From an uncultured Prevotella sp. (GTDB lineage: Bacteria > Bacteroidota > Bacteroidia > Bacteroidales > Bacteroidaceae), in contig CAMPYS010000005.1 in NCBI GenBank assembly GCA_946998295.1, forward strand, positions 1-64,000: 64,000 nt of DNA, read 5' to 3'. The position numbers and the translations under genes are program-made. The notes beneath the pieces were generated by a model, which was not told where the DNA came from, did not search any database, and worked only from the letters and a program-made list of their open reading frames with translations. Below, in pieces: positions 16,894-26,198 of the stretch (position 1 is the first letter of the stretch; every line of letters starts with the position of its first letter).

Positions 16894-17378
16894 TAATAAG
16901 TATATAAGTATTTATATAAAAAAATATCTATATATTTACAATAATGTATTTTGTATATATATTATTTATAATATATATACTTCCTATTTGCGATTAAATA
17001 AACATATTAATAAAAGTGTGTTGTTAAATTTTATAGTTACAGGCAATATCTAATACTTTGGGATATTGAAATTTCCAATTTATTTAGGATTAAAATAACA
17101 TAGAGATAACACATTTGTCTAAAATAATGAATATAGGTTTAAGTTTGTTGCGGTAGGGGAGGAGCTTTTAAATTAAATCTAATACTTATTAGAAATGTAA
17201 TCATCCATTACGATATAAAAATGTAATAAATTAATAATGTAAAAACATAATAATTTATTAATAGAAAGAAATAAAAATGTTATAACATAAAGATATTTTA
17301 GTATTTAATTATAATTATGTAAATATATAAAAATATACTTACAAGTAAATTTATTTTTATATAAAGATAAAATTTTAT

Positions 17379-20234
17379 CTATTTAATTATTTTGTTATAT
17401 AAAAATTTACCTGTTATACTATTTGAATTTTTAACGACCTCTTCGGGTGTTCCTGTTGCTATTATTTTCCCTCCGTTATCGCCACCATCAGGTCCCATAT
17501 CTATTATATAATCCGCACATTTTATAATCTCTAAGTTATGTTCTATAACAATAATAGAATGCCCTTTATCTATAAGTTTATTAAACGATTTAAGTAAGCG
17601 TTTTATATCATGAAAGTGAAGTCCAGTAGTGGGTTCATCGAACATAAATAAAGTAGGTTCTTGTTTTTCTTTTCCTATGAAATAGGCTAATTTAACGCGC
17701 TGATTTTCTCCACCTGATAATGTTGATGAGCTTTGTCCTAATTTGATATATCCAAGTCCAACATCTTTTAGTGGTAAAAGTTTTTTAACGATATTAGAAT
17801 TGTTATTTTTATTAAAAAAGTCAATAGCTTCATTTACAGTTAAATTCAATATATCATTTATATTTTTATTATTGTATGTTACGTCTAAAATTTCTTTTTT
17901 AAATCGTTTTCCATTACAATGTTCACACTTTAAGTATAAATCTGCCATGAATTGCATTTCTATAGTTATAAAACCTGCACCTTTACACTCTTCGCATCGT
18001 CCACCTTCTGCATTGAATGAAAAATGTTGTGCTGTAAAACCAAGTTGTTTTGCCAAAGGTTGATTTGCAAAAAGTTTTCGTATTTCATCATATGCCTTAA
18101 TATATGTAGCAGGATTAGAGCGAGAACTTTTACCTATTGGATTTTGATCAATAAATTCAACATGTTTTATATATTTAAAATCTCCCGATATACTATTATA
18201 TTCTCCTGGAATATCTGCTACTTCATTTAATTTTCTTTTTAAAATAGGGTATAGAGTACCCTTTATTAGTGACGATTTTCCACTTCCACTTACACCAGTA
18301 ATAACAGTTAATGTGTTTAGTGGTATAGTTACATCTATATTTTTTAGGTTGTTCATTCTGCAACCACATAGATTTATAGCCATGTTCCATTGTCTTCTAC
18401 TATTAGGAACATCTATTGTATCCATTTCAGTTAGGTATTGAATAGTGTGTGATTTTGGAAATTTGTTAGATAATAAAATTCTATTATTATCATTAATTTT
18501 AGGAACTATTCCTTCGTAAACAATTTTTCCTCCTAATCTTCCAGCATCAGGTCCTACATCAATAAGATAGTCAGCTTGTTTTATTATTTCATTATCATGT
18601 TCTACAACAATTACAGTATTACCAATATCCCTAAGTTTTTTTAATACAGTGATAAGTTTGTTAGTATCTCTACTATGGAGCCCTATACTTGGTTCATCAA
18701 GAATATACAGTGAGCCGACAAGTGAAGAACTTAATGATGTAGTAAGATTTATACGTTGACTTTCACCGCCGCTAAGCGAGTTAGAAAGTCTATTTAATGT
18801 TAAGTATCCTAATCCAACTTCATTTAAAAAGCCTAATCTGTTATTTATTTCTATTAGTAAGCGTTTAGCTATTATTTTTTCTTGTGTAGTTAATGTTATA
18901 TTATCGAACCATTTTTTTAGCTTATATATAGGTAGTTCTATAAGTTCTGTTATAGATTTGCCACAAATTTTAACCCAAGTAGCTTCTTCCTTTAATCTTC
19001 GTCCGTTACATTTTGGGCAAATTGTTTTACCCTGATACCTACTTAACATAACTCGACATTGTATTTTATATAAATTTTCTTTAAGCATCTTGAAGAATGC
19101 ATTAATAGAAATTTTTTCTTTATCAGGAAGTTTTGTATCAGAAGGTAATCCATTCCATAGCCATTTTTTTTCTTCTTTTGATAGTTTGTTGTAAGGTTTG
19201 AAGATTGGAAAATTATCTTTTGAAGCTCTTTTGCAAAATTCTTCTTTCCATTGTTTCATCTTTTCTCCATGCCAGCATTGAACGCATCCTTCATACACCG
19301 ATAACGCAGAATTTGGTATAACTAATCTTTCGTCTATTCCCATCACTTTTCCAAATCCTTCACATATAGGGCAAGCACCTATTGGCGAGTTAAATGAAAA
19401 CATATTTTCGTTAGGTTCTTCGAATACTATTCCATCAGCTTCAAATCGGGTAGAGAAGGTATAAGTTTCTCCAGAGTCTATGAATATAAGTTGTAGTTCT
19501 CCATTTCCTTCATAAAATGCTGTTTCCAAAGAGTCGGTAATTCTTGATATATTATCATCTAAGTTTTTTACGCTCATACGATCAATAACAAGAGATATTT
19601 CAGTACAATTAGTATTAATATTATTTTTATTGTTTTCTATCCAATCTTCAATGCGTTCTATTTTCTCCAAAGTTGTATAAATACGAGTATATCCTTGTTG
19701 AATATATATTTCAAGTTGTTCTATTATATTACGATTATTGTTACGATGTATTGGGGCAAGAATACAAAACTTTGAATTTTTATTATGTTTAGTTATTTCT
19801 TTTATTACATCATCGATGGTGTGGTGTTTTACCTCTACACCAGTTTTTGGACTAAAAGTATGACCTATGCGCGAATATAATAGTCGAAGGTATTCATAAA
19901 TTTCAGTTGATGTGCCAACAGTAGATCGAGGATTCCGCGATATAACCTTTTGTTCTATGGCAATTGCTGGTGGTAACCCTTTAATAGAATCTACTTCAGG
20001 TTTTGACATTCTTCCTAAGAATTGTCGTGTATATGCAGACAAACTTTCAACATATCTACGTTGTCCCTCTGCATATATTGTATCAAAAGCAAGTGAAGAT
20101 TTACCAGAACCAGATACTCCAGCTATTACAATAAATTTACCCTGTGGTATATTTATATCTATATTATCTAAATTATTTACTTTAGCCCCTCTTATTTCTA
20201 TGAATTTATTTTCTTTTATATTGTTATTAGTCAT
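17379..20234 (-). CDS. uvrA: Excinuclease ABC subunit A
   Basis: 951 residues, normal UvrA length. It is the damage-recognition ATPase of nucleotide excision repair, acting as a dimer with UvrB. Two ABC modules are visible: Walker A GVSGSGKSSL near 39-48 and again near 640, and signature motifs LSGGESQR and LSGGENQR. Zinc-binding cysteine pairs appear as CPICEGFG, CPKCNGRR, CEECKGAG and CEHCNGKR. The damage-binding loop region RNPRSTVGTSTEIYEYLRLLY is intact. Cytoplasmic, monocistronic, transcribed toward the origin-like region; the divergent gene at 20400 has its own promoter. Confidence 0.97.
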   Translation of the reverse strand: MTNNNIKENKFIEIRGAKVNNLDNIDINIPQGKFIVIAGVSGSGKSSLAFDTIYAEGQRRYVESLSAYTRQFLGRMSKPEVDSIKGLPPAIAIEQKVISRNPRSTVGTSTEIYEYLRLLYSRIGHTFSPKTGVEVKHHTIDDVIKEITKHNKNSKFCILAPIHRNNNRNIIEQLEIYIQQGYTRIYTTLEKIERIEDWIENNKNNINTNCTEISLVIDRMSVKNLDDNISRITDSLETAFYEGNGELQLIFIDSGETYTFSTRFEADGIVFEEPNENMFSFNSPIGACPICEGFGKVMGIDERLVIPNSALSVYEGCVQCWHGEKMKQWKEEFCKRASKDNFPIFKPYNKLSKEEKKWLWNGLPSDTKLPDKEKISINAFFKMLKENLYKIQCRVMLSRYQGKTICPKCNGRRLKEEATWVKICGKSITELIELPIYKLKKWFDNITLTTQEKIIAKRLLIEINNRLGFLNEVGLGYLTLNRLSNSLSGGESQRINLTTSLSSSLVGSLYILDEPSIGLHSRDTNKLITVLKKLRDIGNTVIVVEHDNEIIKQADYLIDVGPDAGRLGGKIVYEGIVPKINDNNRILLSNKFPKSHTIQYLTEMDTIDVPNSRRQWNMAINLCGCRMNNLKNIDVTIPLNTLTVITGVSGSGKSSLIKGTLYPILKRKLNEVADIPGEYNSISGDFKYIKHVEFIDQNPIGKSSRSNPATYIKAYDEIRKLFANQPLAKQLGFTAQHFSFNAEGGRCEECKGAGFITIEMQFMADLYLKCEHCNGKRFKKEILDVTYNNKNINDILNLTVNEAIDFFNKNNNSNIVKKLLPLKDVGLGYIKLGQSSSTLSGGENQRVKLAYFIGKEKQEPTLFMFDEPTTGLHFHDIKRLLKSFNKLIDKGHSIIVIEHNLEIIKCADYIIDMGPDGGDNGGKIIATGTPEEVVKNSNSITGKFLYNKIIK

Positions 20235-20268
20235 ACTTTCTTTTAAATACCATATTAATTGTGACTTA

Positions 20269-20276
20269 CAAAAGTA
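20269..20276 (-). promoter_or_regulatory. -7 element for uvrA
   Basis: On the minus strand 20276-20269 reads TACTTTTG, a TANNTTTG match, 35 bases before the uvrA ATG. No clear -33 element. It faces the divergent promoter of the next gene. Confidence 0.35.
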
Positions 20277-20285
20277 TAAAAAAGA

Positions 20286-20316
20286 TTTGTGTTTTTACCT
20301 TTTTTTGTTATATTTG
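20286..20316 (+). promoter_or_regulatory. Bacteroidetes housekeeping promoter
   Basis: TTTG (20286-20289), a 19-base spacer and TATATTTG (20309-20316) match the Bacteroidetes consensus TTTG-N19-TANNTTTG exactly. It drives the WG-repeat protein and MFS transporter genes. Confidence 0.65.
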
Positions 20317-20399
20317 CAAATACATCTTTTTTAAAAGAAAATACGATAAAATTGAATTAAATAGCTATAATATATATACCATTATATACCAAAATAAAT

Positions 20400-21074
20400 A
20401 TGAATGATGATAAAAATATAATTAATGCATATGCTGATCCTATAGAAAAATGGCAAATAAGACATTTTGTTTGTAAAGAAATGGAGCGTCAAATACATCG
20501 TTATATAAAAGCGATGAGAGGCTCTAAAGAGTATATGTTAAAATTTGAAGATACACTTAAGGACTTTGAACTTATAGATAAAGAAAAAGCTATAGCACGT
20601 TATATTGATTTAAATAGAAAGGTATTAGATGGTTTGGATTTTAAGATAGTTCTTATTAGAGCAATGGCAAATTATTCAGATACATATAATTATTTTCTTA
20701 CACTGGCTAATGATGCTAAGAAGTTTGATGAATATCTTTTATTAATAAAAAAGACCTATGTACAATTTCATAAAATAATAGAGAAAGATGGTAAGTTTGG
20801 TTTAGTGGATTCTAATGGAAATATTATTTTAAGTCCTATTTATGATTTTGTAAGAACTTGTTATGTCTATGTAGATGATCTTTATACTATGCCAATAATA
20901 GCCCAAAAAGATGGAAAAATGGGTCTTGTAATGCCTTATTGTCAAGATACTGTAATTGCTCCTTTTAAATATGATAGTATTACTTTACGGGATATACCGC
21001 CTTATTTTGAAGCACATTATGAAGGTAGAGATATTTTGCTTACTACAGAAGGTATAGAAAAGGATAAAGATTAA
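20400..21074 (+). CDS. WG-repeat-containing hypothetical protein
   Basis: 224 residues, no signal peptide. The N-terminal half (1-120) is helical and charged and not recognised. The C-terminal half holds two or three WG-like repeats: KDGKFGLVDSNGNIILSPIYD (spanning about residues 136-156) and QKDGKMGLVMPYCQDTVIAPFKYDS, i.e. the GK-GLVD--G--I-P-YD pattern, with Phe/Met in place of the usual Trp. Such repeats act as binding platforms, but no specific function is known. It precedes the MFS transporter gene by 21 bases, so the two are co-transcribed from the promoter at 20286. Confidence 0.65.
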   Translation: MNDDKNIINAYADPIEKWQIRHFVCKEMERQIHRYIKAMRGSKEYMLKFEDTLKDFELIDKEKAIARYIDLNRKVLDGLDFKIVLIRAMANYSDTYNYFLTLANDAKKFDEYLLLIKKTYVQFHKIIEKDGKFGLVDSNGNIILSPIYDFVRTCYVYVDDLYTMPIIAQKDGKMGLVMPYCQDTVIAPFKYDSITLRDIPPYFEAHYEGRDILLTTEGIEKDKD

Positions 21075-21095
21075 AGAATTTTCCTATATATAGTT

Positions 21096-22352
21096 ATGAA
21101 AAACTTTTCTCCATGGGCTTGGGTACCAACCTTATATTTTGCAGAGGGATTACCTAATATTGTTGTAGCAGCAGTATCTTTAGTCTTTTATCAGCAAATG
21201 GGTTTGAGTGATGCAGAAATTACTTTTTATACATCATGGTTCTATCTTCCATGGGTGATAAAGCCGTTGTGGAGTCCTTTTTTAGATTTAATACGTACTA
21301 AACGTTGGTGGGTTTTAATTATGCAAATGTTGCTTGGAGCATCCTTTGCAGGAGTAGCTTTTACAATTAATATAGGCTATTGGCTTCAAGGTACAATATT
21401 CTTTTTTTGGTTATTAGCATTTTCAAGTGCTACACAAGATGTAGGTGCAGATGGTTTTTATATGTTAGGTCTTAGTCGCGATGAGCAGGCTTATTTTGTA
21501 GGAATACGTTCTACATTTTACAGAATATCAATGATTGTAGGTAAGGGGGGATTAGTTGCTCTGGCAGGAATATTTCAAAAATTTGTTGGAATAAGTATGT
21601 CCTGGGCTTTGGTATTTTATGCACTGTCAGCTCTATTTATAGCATTATCACTTTATCATAAATTTATTTTGCCAAAACCAACTTCTGACTTATCAATTAA
21701 AAATATATCATTTGAGAACCTTTTTAGAGAGTTTTTATTAACGTTTATAACTTTTTTCCGTAAGAAGCATATAATTACAGCTATACTATTTATGCTACTA
21801 TTTCGTTTGCCAGAAGCATTACTTAATCCTGTTACACCATTGTTTTTATGTGGAAAAGTAAATAAAGGAGGTCTTGGCTTATCCTTAGAGGCTTTTGGAA
21901 TAGTTAATGGAACAGTAGGAGTTATAGGATTATTATTAGGTGGAATATTAGGTGGGATAGTTGCAAGTAAAGATGGACTAAATAAATGGCTTTGGCCTAT
22001 GACATTTGCAATTACATTGCCAAATATAGCTTATGTATATCTTGGTTTTGTTATGCCACATAATATTATAGCTATAAGTGTAGCTATATTCATAGAAAAT
22101 TTAGGATATGGCTTTGGATTTACTGCATATATGCTCTTTATGTTATATTTTAGTCAAGGATGTCACCAAACTAGCCATTATGCACTTTGTACTGGCTTTA
22201 TGGCAATGTCTATGATGCTCCCAGGATTATTTGCAGGTGCTTTGTCAGATGTTATAGGCTATAAATTGTTTTTTATTATAGTTATGATATCATGTTTATT
22301 CCCTTTTATTGTAGCATCATTTTTAAAGATAAAAATAGAAAAAAGTGAATAA
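21096..22352 (+). CDS. AmpG-like MFS transporter
   Basis: 418 residues with about 12 hydrophobic segments. The start WVPTLYFAEGLPNIVVAAVSLVF, followed by SWFYLPWVIKPLWSPFLD, is typical of the AmpG/PAT2 branch of the major facilitator superfamily (ligand-entry helices with LPW-IKPLW-P-D). AmpG imports muropeptides for cell-wall recycling; related proteins carry acetyl-CoA. Substrate here is inferred only at family level. Inner membrane. It converges on the minus-strand porin gene with only 24 bases between the stops. Confidence 0.82.
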   Translation: MKNFSPWAWVPTLYFAEGLPNIVVAAVSLVFYQQMGLSDAEITFYTSWFYLPWVIKPLWSPFLDLIRTKRWWVLIMQMLLGASFAGVAFTINIGYWLQGTIFFFWLLAFSSATQDVGADGFYMLGLSRDEQAYFVGIRSTFYRISMIVGKGGLVALAGIFQKFVGISMSWALVFYALSALFIALSLYHKFILPKPTSDLSIKNISFENLFREFLLTFITFFRKKHIITAILFMLLFRLPEALLNPVTPLFLCGKVNKGGLGLSLEAFGIVNGTVGVIGLLLGGILGGIVASKDGLNKWLWPMTFAITLPNIAYVYLGFVMPHNIIAISVAIFIENLGYGFGFTAYMLFMLYFSQGCHQTSHYALCTGFMAMSMMLPGLFAGALSDVIGYKLFFIIVMISCLFPFIVASFLKIKIEKSE

Positions 22353-22376
22353 TATGCAATTTTGTTTATTATGCTA

Positions 22377-23420
22377 TTAATGTTTTATATTGTAGGACAT
22401 TCTAATAGTTGGTATAAAATATGTACTATAATTATTTTTTATGTAATGGAGTGATGATTGTATAGTTATAGAATTATTAACTTTTTGTCTATATGTTATT
22501 TCTGAAGAGAACTCATTTCCTTGTATAAAATTAGCATGTTGTAATGATATACCAGTCATAAAATCTTTTTTATTATATGTCAAACCTATTTCAGAATATC
22601 TATTACAACCTGCATTTTTGTTAGTGTTTTCAGAATATTGTGCCATTAGTTTTAGATCTCCATTTTTGTATTTGCATATATATTGTTCAGTATATAACCA
22701 CCATGCAGCACTTAATTTTTTGTATTTTTGAGTTGTACCATTTAATATAATATTTGTATTGGGTGTACAAGTATGAAGTGCTATTCCGCCAAAATAGCTT
22801 GAATTACGATAGTTATAGTTAATTTCTGTAATATTAAAAATTCCATCCTGTTTAGGCGCAATAATAAAAGGATTATTATTGTGTGTATAACCATTATAGC
22901 CTTTCCCATTATATACAGAGTTTTTAAAATGTAATTTACCAAAATTTCCTTCAAAAAATAACGTTAGTCCACTCAGTGGATAATTAGCAATAGGATAACT
23001 TGCTGATATAGTAGGGAAAATTCCACATGAACTATTTGTAAAAAGCGAAGTAGATTCTGAGGTAAAGAAATCCTCGTTTACATTACGTATACCAATAAAT
23101 AAATTGTACAATTTATTTATTTTTGTGCAACCCAGTAAAGAAATGGCACCAAGACAATTTTCTTCTTCAACATTTGAAAATGTTTGGTAATCGTTACTTA
23201 TATGTTTATTTATTTTGAAAGTATGAATTGAAGCAAAACTAAAAAGTAATCCGTTTTTAGTAGGTATGCTTAAATATAATCTAAGTAGATTTACACAATT
23301 AAAATTCTTTTTCAAGTTGTATTGTAATTCAGTTGTGTATTCACCTGATATATTTTGTGCAAATATTATATATGGAGTAGTATACCCAATAATGAGTAAT
23401 ATAATTTTATATTTTTTCAT
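22377..23420 (-). CDS. Outer-membrane beta-barrel protein linked to MgtA
   Basis: 347 residues from the ATG at 23420, which overlaps the mgtA stop as ATGA (translational coupling); an ATG two codons upstream is less likely. A signal peptide (MKKYKIILLIIGYTTPYIIFAQ) is followed by a chain of amphipathic strands with many aromatic and Asn residues; segments such as LFFEGNFGKLHFKNSVYNG resemble carbohydrate-porin/OprB-type barrels, and the end IPTIRMSYNIKH fits a barrel end. Predicted outer-membrane channel. Coupling to a Mg2+-transporting ATPase suggests it helps cations across the outer membrane, but this is inference; the fold assignment is moderate. Confidence 0.65.
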   Translation of the reverse strand: MKKYKIILLIIGYTTPYIIFAQNISGEYTTELQYNLKKNFNCVNLLRLYLSIPTKNGLLFSFASIHTFKINKHISNDYQTFSNVEEENCLGAISLLGCTKINKLYNLFIGIRNVNEDFFTSESTSLFTNSSCGIFPTISASYPIANYPLSGLTLFFEGNFGKLHFKNSVYNGKGYNGYTHNNNPFIIAPKQDGIFNITEINYNYRNSSYFGGIALHTCTPNTNIILNGTTQKYKKLSAAWWLYTEQYICKYKNGDLKLMAQYSENTNKNAGCNRYSEIGLTYNKKDFMTGISLQHANFIQGNEFSSEITYRQKVNNSITIQSSLHYIKNNYSTYFIPTIRMSYNIKH

Positions 23421-26059
23421 AACCATCTTTTAAATTTGCGTATATATAACACTTTAACACTTTGTGTTAATATACAATAACATAATAAAATGGCTATTAA
23501 CCATGGAAAATATCTATATGGTAGAGCTCTGAAGCCTATAGACTCTCCTAATGTTGTAAATGGCATACATATACCGAGTATAATAATAGCGAAAGTCATA
23601 AATAGGACTGGCCATGATGCTGTACTTTGTATGAAAGGTATTTTCCTTGTACGTATCATATGTACAATTAATGTTTGTGAAAGCAGTCCCTCTACAAACC
23701 ATCCAGATTGGAATAGAGCAGCCATGCTCTCATTATTGCATTTAAAAACCCACCACATAATAGCATAAGTTGCTATATCGAATAGGGAGCTTATAGGACC
23801 AATAAATATCATGAATCTGCTGAGATCAGAAGAGTCCCATATACGTGGATTCTCTAAATATTCTCTGTCCATACTATCGAAAGGAATACTTGTCTGAGAT
23901 ATGTCGTATAATAAATTTTGTATAAGTAAATGTATAGGTAGCATGGGTAGGAATGGTAGGAAAGCACTTGCAACCATAACACTGAACATATTCCCAAAAT
24001 TAGAACTTGCTGTCATCTTGACATATTTTATTATATTTCCAAAAGTTTTTCGTCCTTCTATAACTCCATCTTTTAAAACCATAAGATCTTTCTCTAATAA
24101 GATTATATCAGCACTTTCTTTTGCTATATCTACAGCAGAGTCGACAGATATACCTATGTCAGATTCACGTAATGCAGCTGCATCATTTATACCATCTCCA
24201 AGAAAACCAACGGTGTTGTTTTGTTTTTGTAGAATTTGTATGATTTCTACTTTTTGCATTGGTGTAAGCTTTGCAAAAATATTTCCATTTTTTATTGCCA
24301 TGTTTTTTTCATAATCTCCCATAGCTCTTAATTCGTTACCTGTAAAAATTAACGAAGTATCAATACCCACTTGTCGTGATATAGTTTTTACAACAGCATC
24401 ATTATCTCCAGATAATACTTTTACATCCACACCATATGAATGGAGTTGATGTATAGCTTCTTCTGCTGATTCTTTAGGTGGATCAAGGAACGCTAAATAG
24501 CCTATTAGAACCATGTCGTTTTCATCTTCTACCTCGAAATTGTTTTCTTTATCAAAGAAAGTTTTGCGTGCTAAAGCTAATACTCTCATTCCTTTATTGT
24601 TCATATCTTCAACAAGGTTTATTGCCTGCTTCTTTAAACTTTTACTAAGAGGCTTTACTTCGCCATTTGTTTCTGCAAAACTGCATATTGATAGCATTTC
24701 TTCCACAGCACCTTTAGTAATTATTTGACGCTTTCCTTTAATATCTTCAATAACTACAGACATTCTTCTGCGTGTAAAATCGAAAGGTATTTCATCTACT
24801 TTTTTATAATTATCACTTAGTGATTCAAGGTGTAGCTCTTTAATGTGAGAAAGAATAGCACAATCCATAAGGTTTTTAAGTCCAGTTTGAAAAAAACTAT
24901 TGAAATAGGCATGTCTTAGGATTCTATTATTAGTATCTTCTGTTCCATCGGCATTTATATGTCGTTCAAGTATAATGTGATCTTGTGTGAGAGTTCCTGT
25001 TTTATCAGTGCATAGAATATTCATTGCTCCAAAGTTCTGAATAGCATTAAGATCTTTTACAATGGTTTTTTTATGTGACATTTTTAGAGCACCCTTAGAT
25101 AGGTTTGCACTAACTATCATTGGTAACATTTCAGGTGTTAGACCTACTGCTACAGAAATAGCAAATATAAATGCTTGTAGCCAATCTCCTTTTGTTATAC
25201 CATTAACTAAAAACACAAAAGGTATCATGAATAGCATAAAGCGTATTAGTAACATACTGACCTTAGTTATACCTTTGTCGAAGGCTGTTGTTGCACGGTG
25301 CTTTACAATATTTTTAGCAATAGACCCTATATATGTATTGTTACCTGTGGCAAATACAATACCTTTAGCAGAACCACTTAAAACGTTGGAACCCATATAA
25401 CAAATATTTTCTAATTCTATTTCATTTCCAGAATATTTTTGTGTATCTTTTATAGAATTGAATTTTTCTATTGCATCGGATTCACCAGTCAAAGTAGATT
25501 GGCTTACAAATAGATCTTTTGCTTCTACTATACGTATATCAGCAGGAATCATATCTCCTGCTGCTAACATTACTATATCTCCTGGTACTAATTCTTCTAT
25601 ATCGATTTCACCTATATCATTAACTCGATTTACATAGCAAGTATTTGTAACCATTTTTTGTAATGCTTCACTAGATTGATTAGCTTTCCATTCCTGCCAA
25701 AAACGCAAAATGGCACTCAAAATAATCATTGTTGAAACAATAATTATAGATGTCCAATCTTGTTTACCAACAGGTGCTAAAAGTACATCTAATACAAACG
25801 AGATAGCAATGAGTACAGTGAGTACTCCTATGAAAGGATTAATGAATGCTTTAACAAAAGTAATTAAAGGTTTCGTCTTTTGTTCGTGTATTATTTCATT
25901 TTTACCATAGATATCCTGTCGCTTATCAACTTCTTCTTGCTTTAAGCCATGAGAAGTTGTATTTAGATAATGGTATACTACTTTTACAGGCTGTATAGCA
26001 ACCTGAAATACTTTTGCGGTATCAAAATAAACGGTTTTACTTTTAGCTCTATTCCACAT
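23417..26059 (-). CDS. mgtA: Magnesium-translocating P-type ATPase
   Basis: 880 residues, the size of P3B ATPases. It pumps Mg2+ inward across the inner membrane at ATP cost under low Mg2+. Signatures in order: transmembrane pair about 66-118, actuator TGES (191-194), transmembrane region with VGLTPEMLPMI (305-315, the MgtA/MgtB version of the cation-binding PE motif), phosphorylation site DKTGT (Asp352), nucleotide-binding KGAVEEML, hinge GDGINDAAALRESDIGISV, then the C-terminal helices. Its stop overlaps the start of the barrel gene; a sensor kinase/response regulator pair lies upstream in the same direction. Confidence 0.95.
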   Translation of the reverse strand: MWNRAKSKTVYFDTAKVFQVAIQPVKVVYHYLNTTSHGLKQEEVDKRQDIYGKNEIIHEQKTKPLITFVKAFINPFIGVLTVLIAISFVLDVLLAPVGKQDWTSIIIVSTMIILSAILRFWQEWKANQSSEALQKMVTNTCYVNRVNDIGEIDIEELVPGDIVMLAAGDMIPADIRIVEAKDLFVSQSTLTGESDAIEKFNSIKDTQKYSGNEIELENICYMGSNVLSGSAKGIVFATGNNTYIGSIAKNIVKHRATTAFDKGITKVSMLLIRFMLFMIPFVFLVNGITKGDWLQAFIFAISVAVGLTPEMLPMIVSANLSKGALKMSHKKTIVKDLNAIQNFGAMNILCTDKTGTLTQDHIILERHINADGTEDTNNRILRHAYFNSFFQTGLKNLMDCAILSHIKELHLESLSDNYKKVDEIPFDFTRRRMSVVIEDIKGKRQIITKGAVEEMLSICSFAETNGEVKPLSKSLKKQAINLVEDMNNKGMRVLALARKTFFDKENNFEVEDENDMVLIGYLAFLDPPKESAEEAIHQLHSYGVDVKVLSGDNDAVVKTISRQVGIDTSLIFTGNELRAMGDYEKNMAIKNGNIFAKLTPMQKVEIIQILQKQNNTVGFLGDGINDAAALRESDIGISVDSAVDIAKESADIILLEKDLMVLKDGVIEGRKTFGNIIKYVKMTASSNFGNMFSVMVASAFLPFLPMLPIHLLIQNLLYDISQTSIPFDSMDREYLENPRIWDSSDLSRFMIFIGPISSLFDIATYAIMWWVFKCNNESMAALFQSGWFVEGLLSQTLIVHMIRTRKIPFIQSTASWPVLFMTFAIIILGICMPFTTLGESIGFRALPYRYFPWLIAILLCYCILTQSVKVLYIRKFKRWL

Positions 26060-26198
26060 TTTTTTTTAATTTACTATGGTTACTACTCTGTTTATTTTTT
26101 TACAGCAAAATTACAGCGTCTTTTATAAGCAGAGTATTAGAAAACTATTAGAAAAAAATTAAAATATAATTAGAGCTATATGTGTAATATTTATTATG

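Larger units (their letters stand above)
15992..17378. other. 1.4-kb origin-like non-coding region
   Basis: This long gap between parA and uvrA contains no credible gene. It is extremely AT-rich (long runs of tatata and aaatat), with two clusters of iteron-like direct repeats (annotated separately) and AT-rich flanks that could serve as unwinding elements. A small stem AATATC/GATATT occurs near 17047-17069. No Rep initiator gene is found here or elsewhere in the window. Confidence 0.5.

Noticed and set aside
23490..25910. Plus-strand frames across mgtA (for example 23901-24314 and 25062-25400).
   Set aside because: They are antisense shadows of a gene with complete P-type ATPase motifs.
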